From contig CM043698.1 of NCBI GenBank assembly GCA_023935145.1, forward strand, positions 33,513,001-33,577,000: a stretch of DNA of 64,000 nt, written 5' to 3'. The notes beneath the pieces were generated by a model. The model was not told the origin of the DNA. It saw only the letters and a list, made by a program, of their open reading frames with translations, and searched no databases. Below, piece by piece: positions 58,499 through 64,000 of the stretch. The DNA comes from Bretschneidera sinensis (Eukaryota; Streptophyta; Magnoliopsida; Brassicales; Akaniaceae). The stretch's first letter is position 1. Each line of letters opens with the position of its first letter. A program made the translations under genes and the position numbers.

Positions 58499-58942
58499 AT
58501 GGGCAAGGATCTGAGCGAGGACCAAGTATCCTCAATGAAGGAAGCGTTCACACTCTTCGATACAGACGGCGACGGAAAGATCGCCTTGTCGGAGCTTGGG
58601 ATCCTAATGCGGTCCCTCGGAGGCAACCCGACCCAAGCCCAACTTAAGTCCATAATAGCCGAAGAGAAACTGACGGCGCCGTTTGACTTCCCTCGGTTCC
58701 TCGATCTCATGGCCAAGCACATGAAAGCCGAGCCGTTTGATCGCCAGCTCCGCGACGCCTTCAAGGTCCTCGACAAGGACTCCACGGGTTATGTATCCGT
58801 GGCTGATCTGCGCCACATTTTAACCAGCATCGGGGAGAAGCTCGAGCCCAGCGAGTTCGATGAGTGGATCCGGGAGGTCGATGTCGGTTCGGACGGGAAG
58901 ATCCGCTACGAGGATTTCATTGCCAGGATGGTTGCTAAGTGA
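58499..58942 (+). CDS. Calmodulin-like protein, CML13/CML14 type
   Basis: 147 residues, single exon, nearly the length of Arabidopsis CML13/14 (148) and highly similar to them (from memory). A calcium sensor-type protein with four EF-hand positions. The first loop (Asp21-Glu32, [12 protein letters not shown]) has all canonical ligands. The second is degenerate, without an acidic loop. The third (Asp92-Asp103, [12 protein letters not shown]) and fourth (Asp128-Asp139, [12 protein letters not shown]) end in Asp instead of Glu and lack some ligands, so weak or no calcium binding is expected there. In Arabidopsis these proteins bind IQ motifs, for example as myosin light chains. The start is fixed by [17 protein letters not shown]. 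No lesion; should be functional. Confidence 0.94.
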   Translation: MGKDLSEDQVSSMKEAFTLFDTDGDGKIALSELGILMRSLGGNPTQAQLKSIIAEEKLTAPFDFPRFLDLMAKHMKAEPFDRQLRDAFKVLDKDSTGYVSVADLRHILTSIGEKLEPSEFDEWIREVDVGSDGKIRYEDFIARMVAK

Positions 58943-60093
58943 GATCGCTAAACATTTGTGTTTGTGTTTCTATTTTGAGAAATTTTATTTTTTTAATGGA
59001 AGGTTCTTTCTCCTTTTCTTTGGATGGGTGTTTTGGGGTTAGGGCTTGTTTGGATTTTGTTGTGATGGATTTTGAATTGTTGAGTAATGCTAACTTATGC
59101 TATTGGAGATGTTGAGGTAGCAATTGTATGTCTGTAATTTGTAGCTATGTATTTATGGATGCTCAGTTTTGCGTTTGGCCTAATTTGTATTGGAAATTGT
59201 TTGCCTGTGAAGAGTTTTAACTAACAATGTGATTTGATGTTGGTTTGATAGAATATCAAAATCTAAAGATATATTGTTCGTAACTTTGAGTGATGTGATA
59301 TTGTCGTCATTTTAGAAAGTTCTTGATTGCCAATTTCTTGTATGAAATATGTTACGCCTCTTCACGCTTTTGCATTTGATCATTTCCAGATACAGGTGAG
59401 AAATAAATTATAGGGCCTATTAGTTTCCGTAGGATGATTTGAGGTATTAAGCTCATGAAATTGTTGTCTTCGTGTTATGGAAATGGCTTATATGGTGCAT
59501 CCTGCTAGATTTGCTCAAATAATGACAGTAGTGGAATTAAAGACTTATGAAGTGATGTACTTAGATAATGCTAGTTGTTTATTTGTGTATTATACGAGCA
59601 AATAGAGATTAAAGGCGTCTTTTGCAATTGGTTTCATTTACTATCAGTTTTCATTTTTCAAAATAACCCTGTTCTCTTTCTGGGTGCATGTCATAAGAAT
59701 ATGTTGGCATAATGCTCTAAATGTTGGGATCAACATGGAAGCGAAGAAAAGAAAGCTTGTCAAGCACTTGTAACCCTAATAGTGGTATCATTTGTTATAA
59801 AGAAATTGTTGCTTTGAGGGTGGAGTTCCTAAATTGAGAATAGATTTATTTTTTCAGGTGGAGCCAACTTTTCTTGGTCTCATGGTCTATGTTGATGTAG
59901 CTACTGAATTTTATGCTTTCCACACACGATTTGTTTGATATGTACTACTATCAATGCTCCAGTCAAGAATCACTGGACTCCTCGTAGGTACTAATGTTGC
60001 TGTGAAATTTTTGTGATGTGTTCTTTAGAAAGAGAAGTTCAACATTTTGCCATCTCTGCATGATACCGGATTTCATGTTCTAGCATTTACTTA
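58943..60093 (+). other. 3' UTR of the calmodulin-like gene and intergenic DNA
   Basis: T-rich 3' UTR at first, then AT-rich sequence without recognised coding content. Confidence 0.5.
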
Positions 60094-60183
60094 AGAACGA
60101 AGCTCTGCTAGAAATGGTTCTGCCTATATATATATATATATATATATATATAGGCAGAACCATTTCTAGCAGACCTTCGTTCT
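60094..60183. repeat. Near-perfect 90-bp hairpin with (TA)14 core
   Basis: The left arm (60094-60124) and right arm (60153-60183) are 31 bases each and pair with a single mismatch (60103 against 60174). The core 60125-60152 is (TA)14, itself self-complementary. The whole unit folds back on itself with no loop-forming spacer. Confidence 0.95.
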
Positions 60184-60409
60184 CATAGGCTCATAGCTAC
60201 TGAGGTTACTATGAAATTCTTTGCAGGTGATTCAATATTTGCGTGGAATCAATATAAACCAGGGCGAGAATTACACTTATATTTTCCTGAGACACTGCTC
60301 TTATAATACTGCATAGTGCTTTGGGGATGGTTTGGTGATAACTTAGTATAGAGTCTATAGACTAGAATAAACTTTGCTATTTTAATTTTTGTTATATGAA
60401 TGGAAACAT

Positions 60410-60890
60410 CCTAAGCTTGTTTGGGTAACAGTTTTCTGAAGAAAACATGTTTGGATAACTATAGCTCGAAAACTGTTTCCAAAAAAAAAAACAATGAAAT
60501 GTTGTTTGGATAATTTTATTTTGAAAACTGTTTTGATACACATTTTAATTATTTTTAGTTTTGAGTTTAAATTTAAAATCTATATTAATTTTATTTTTTA
60601 TATTTATTAAATATTTAAAAATAATTAATATTATTTTATTTTCAATATTTTAATATTTTTTATATACTATGGAAGAAAAATGAAATAGAACAGTGAATAT
60701 TGATTTTATAGCTATTTTTTGACAATTATGTCAAAAAACATCAATTTGGAATTTTCAGAAAATCATTTTTGAAAATTATTTCAAAAAATTATTTTTGAAA
60801 ACTATTTGCCAAACATAGAAAAGAGTTTTTGAAAATTGAAAATTGAAAACAGTTTTCAAAAACTCTATCCACGTGCCACTAGTTTTCGGC
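60410..60890. mobile_element. MITE-like AT-rich element
   Basis: Left side has tgtttgggtaacagttttc and gtttggataac; right side has gccaaacatag and gaaaacagttttcaaaaactc, which are partly inverted copies. The interior repeats ttttgaaaa(c/t)t motifs on both strands. Ends are not sharp, no target duplication found. Confidence 0.4.
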
Positions 60891-61380
60891 ATTAGTTTAA
60901 GTGGAGTGAAACATTTATGGAAGTTGTGAGAACTCTGAACCTGTGGTATGGTTATTGCCTGCCATTGGAAATGATCCCAAGGTTTGTTTTAAGCTAAATG
61001 CTTCTGTTTTAGGAAGAAATGAATCTTCCAGAGGAACTCCTTTTTACTAGTAGTAGTGCTACAGCATTTTTATGTTTTCATCGGTTTGTTTAAATGTATG
61101 GTTTTTGCCTGACATGACACTCATTTAGTTCTTATTTGAAATCAGCCAGAGGTAAGTTTAATGAAATGTTGTTAGTCCTTTGGAAATTTTGTTGAAAGGC
61201 ATTCCAAGCACCTATGGGTTCGAGCTAATAATTAGACGATGAATCAAATAGCTCCCCTCCTCCTCTTAGTGTGGTGTATGTAGTTTCTTGAATAGATTTC
61301 ATATAAATTTAGAATTCAACGACTGAATGGGTTAGAGCCAATAATTAGACGATGATGCTGTTTAATTCCGTTGTCCGACC
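60891..61380. other. Intergenic, no gene supported
   Basis: No coding pattern; two near-identical short phrases (gagctaataattagacgatga and gagccaataattagacgatg, about 61222 and 61333) form a short direct repeat about 110 bp apart. Confidence 0.5.
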
Positions 61381-61860
61381 TGGAGGTGGCAACGAGTATG
61401 GACTGTATGGTAAACACAAATTTTGCTTTATTCATATTCGTAACCATTTAGAAATTATTACTTGCATCTTGCGACAGTATATTTTTTAAATTCAATCCGT
61501 ATTTGTTAAACTTTTCACTATATCCGTCAAATTACAAGAGTATTAATACGGATCAAAGCAGTATCTTACTTGAATCCGACTCAATTTTTTTTATCAATAA
61601 TAAAGCTCAATTTCTTTCATTTATCTAATGGATTAAAGCCTTTGTAACATTATATTATTTCAAAAATTATATAAAAAATACTATGTTTTATACATAAAAA
61701 TATAAAATATTTATATAACTGAATTTAACGGGTATCCAAAAAATTAAAGTCTGACCTCGTATCAAAATTTAATACCAATATCCATCACAAACCCAGTTAT
61801 CTATTAGACAAGTTCGCAAAAAGTCGGGTACACGGAAATGCCTGACCCGCTGCCATCCCA
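61381..61860. mobile_element. Non-autonomous hAT-like element
   Basis: Left end TGGAGGTGGCAAC, right end CGCTGCCATCCCA, imperfect inverted copies of the type common in plant hAT families (GGGTGGCAACGGGTA-like). AT-rich interior without transposase. Flanks gtccgacc/ctccgggc match at only 5 of 8 positions. It ends about 40 bp upstream of the RPS13 TATA box. Confidence 0.5.
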
Positions 61861-62013
61861 CTCCGGGCTTGTGCTTGTCCCTCCTTTTGAAACTCCTATG
61901 TATATAAACCCCAACTTGAAGGCTAGGGTTTCTTCACTCTAGTCTCTGCAGAAGAGCAGCAACAACTAACAGATCAAGAGAGCCGCACCAGGCAGCCTCC
62001 ATAGCCAACAACA
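61861..62013 (+). promoter_or_regulatory. RPS13 promoter: TATA box, telo-box, 5' UTR
   Basis: TATATAAA at 61901-61908, then the telo-box TAGGGTTT at 61924-61931 near the expected start, followed by a short leader rich in ct and cag. Telo-boxes are a known hallmark of plant ribosomal-protein promoters, so coordinate growth-linked expression is likely. Confidence 0.65.
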
Positions 62014-63958
<1,945 letters not shown>

Positions 63959-64000
63959 TGGAAGCGTGTAATTTGAAGGTTCAGATGCTACATGCTAGTT

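Noticed and set aside
58128..58535. 135-codon minus-strand frame upstream of the calmodulin-like gene
   Set aside because: It overlaps the 5' UTR and start of an intact plus-strand gene and resembles no protein.

Overview
This is a window of nuclear DNA from a flowering plant, most likely a eudicot. It holds spliced genes with GT-AG introns, AT-rich intergenic DNA, a telo-box ribosomal-protein promoter and several classes of plant transposon. I see no bacterial or organellar features and cannot name the species. All family assignments were made by eye from sequence and memory.

Layout. 1-10675: a decayed Tat-lineage Ty3/gypsy LTR retrotransposon on the minus strand (LTR, gag, protease, RT, two RNase H domains, integrase). 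It also carries a plus-strand ORF of the putative gypsy-type transposon family and, at its far 3' end, a 49-bp satellite-like array cut by the window edge. 10676-27500: three CYP706-type cytochrome P450 copies, all broken, with retroelement pieces, hAT-like elements and two other pseudogenes (CHCH protein, HNH protein) between them. 29250-30569: an intact intronless UDP-glucuronate 4-epimerase gene. 31.5-34.7 kb: a MITE-like element, a foldback/Mutator-like element with long inverted ends, and two exon-like open segments of unknown function. 35376-38494 (minus): an intact four-exon LRR receptor-like kinase with an atypical kinase site. 38.5-46.1 kb: a long AT-rich stretch with no gene that I can support. 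46154-46701 (minus): a broken first exon of the tRNA threonylcarbamoyladenosine enzyme OSGEP/Kae1. 47.6 kb: a solo LTR. 49.7-50.6 kb: RNase H remnants. 51232-56848: a Ty1/copia element with both LTRs but no RT/RNase H. 58499-58942: an intact calmodulin-like gene (CML13/14 type). 62014-63958: an intact five-exon 40S ribosomal protein S13 gene.

Four protein genes look functional: the epimerase (pectin precursor synthesis), the receptor-like (pseudo)kinase, the CML and RPS13. They do not form one pathway. The combination of CYP706, OSGEP, At4g22730-like kinase, GAE and RPS13 recalls gene neighbourhoods on Arabidopsis chromosome 4 (from memory), so this is probably an old conserved block that transposons have invaded.

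The most interesting points are the satellite-like array and the antisense gene with its own promoter in the Tat element, the comparison of filled and empty insertion sites among the P450 copies, the GTCGAC-centred palindrome clusters in the copia LTRs, a nearly perfect 90-bp hairpin at 60.1 kb, and the possible uncharacterised two-exon gene at 33.9-34.7 kb. I found no new enzymatic or defence system.
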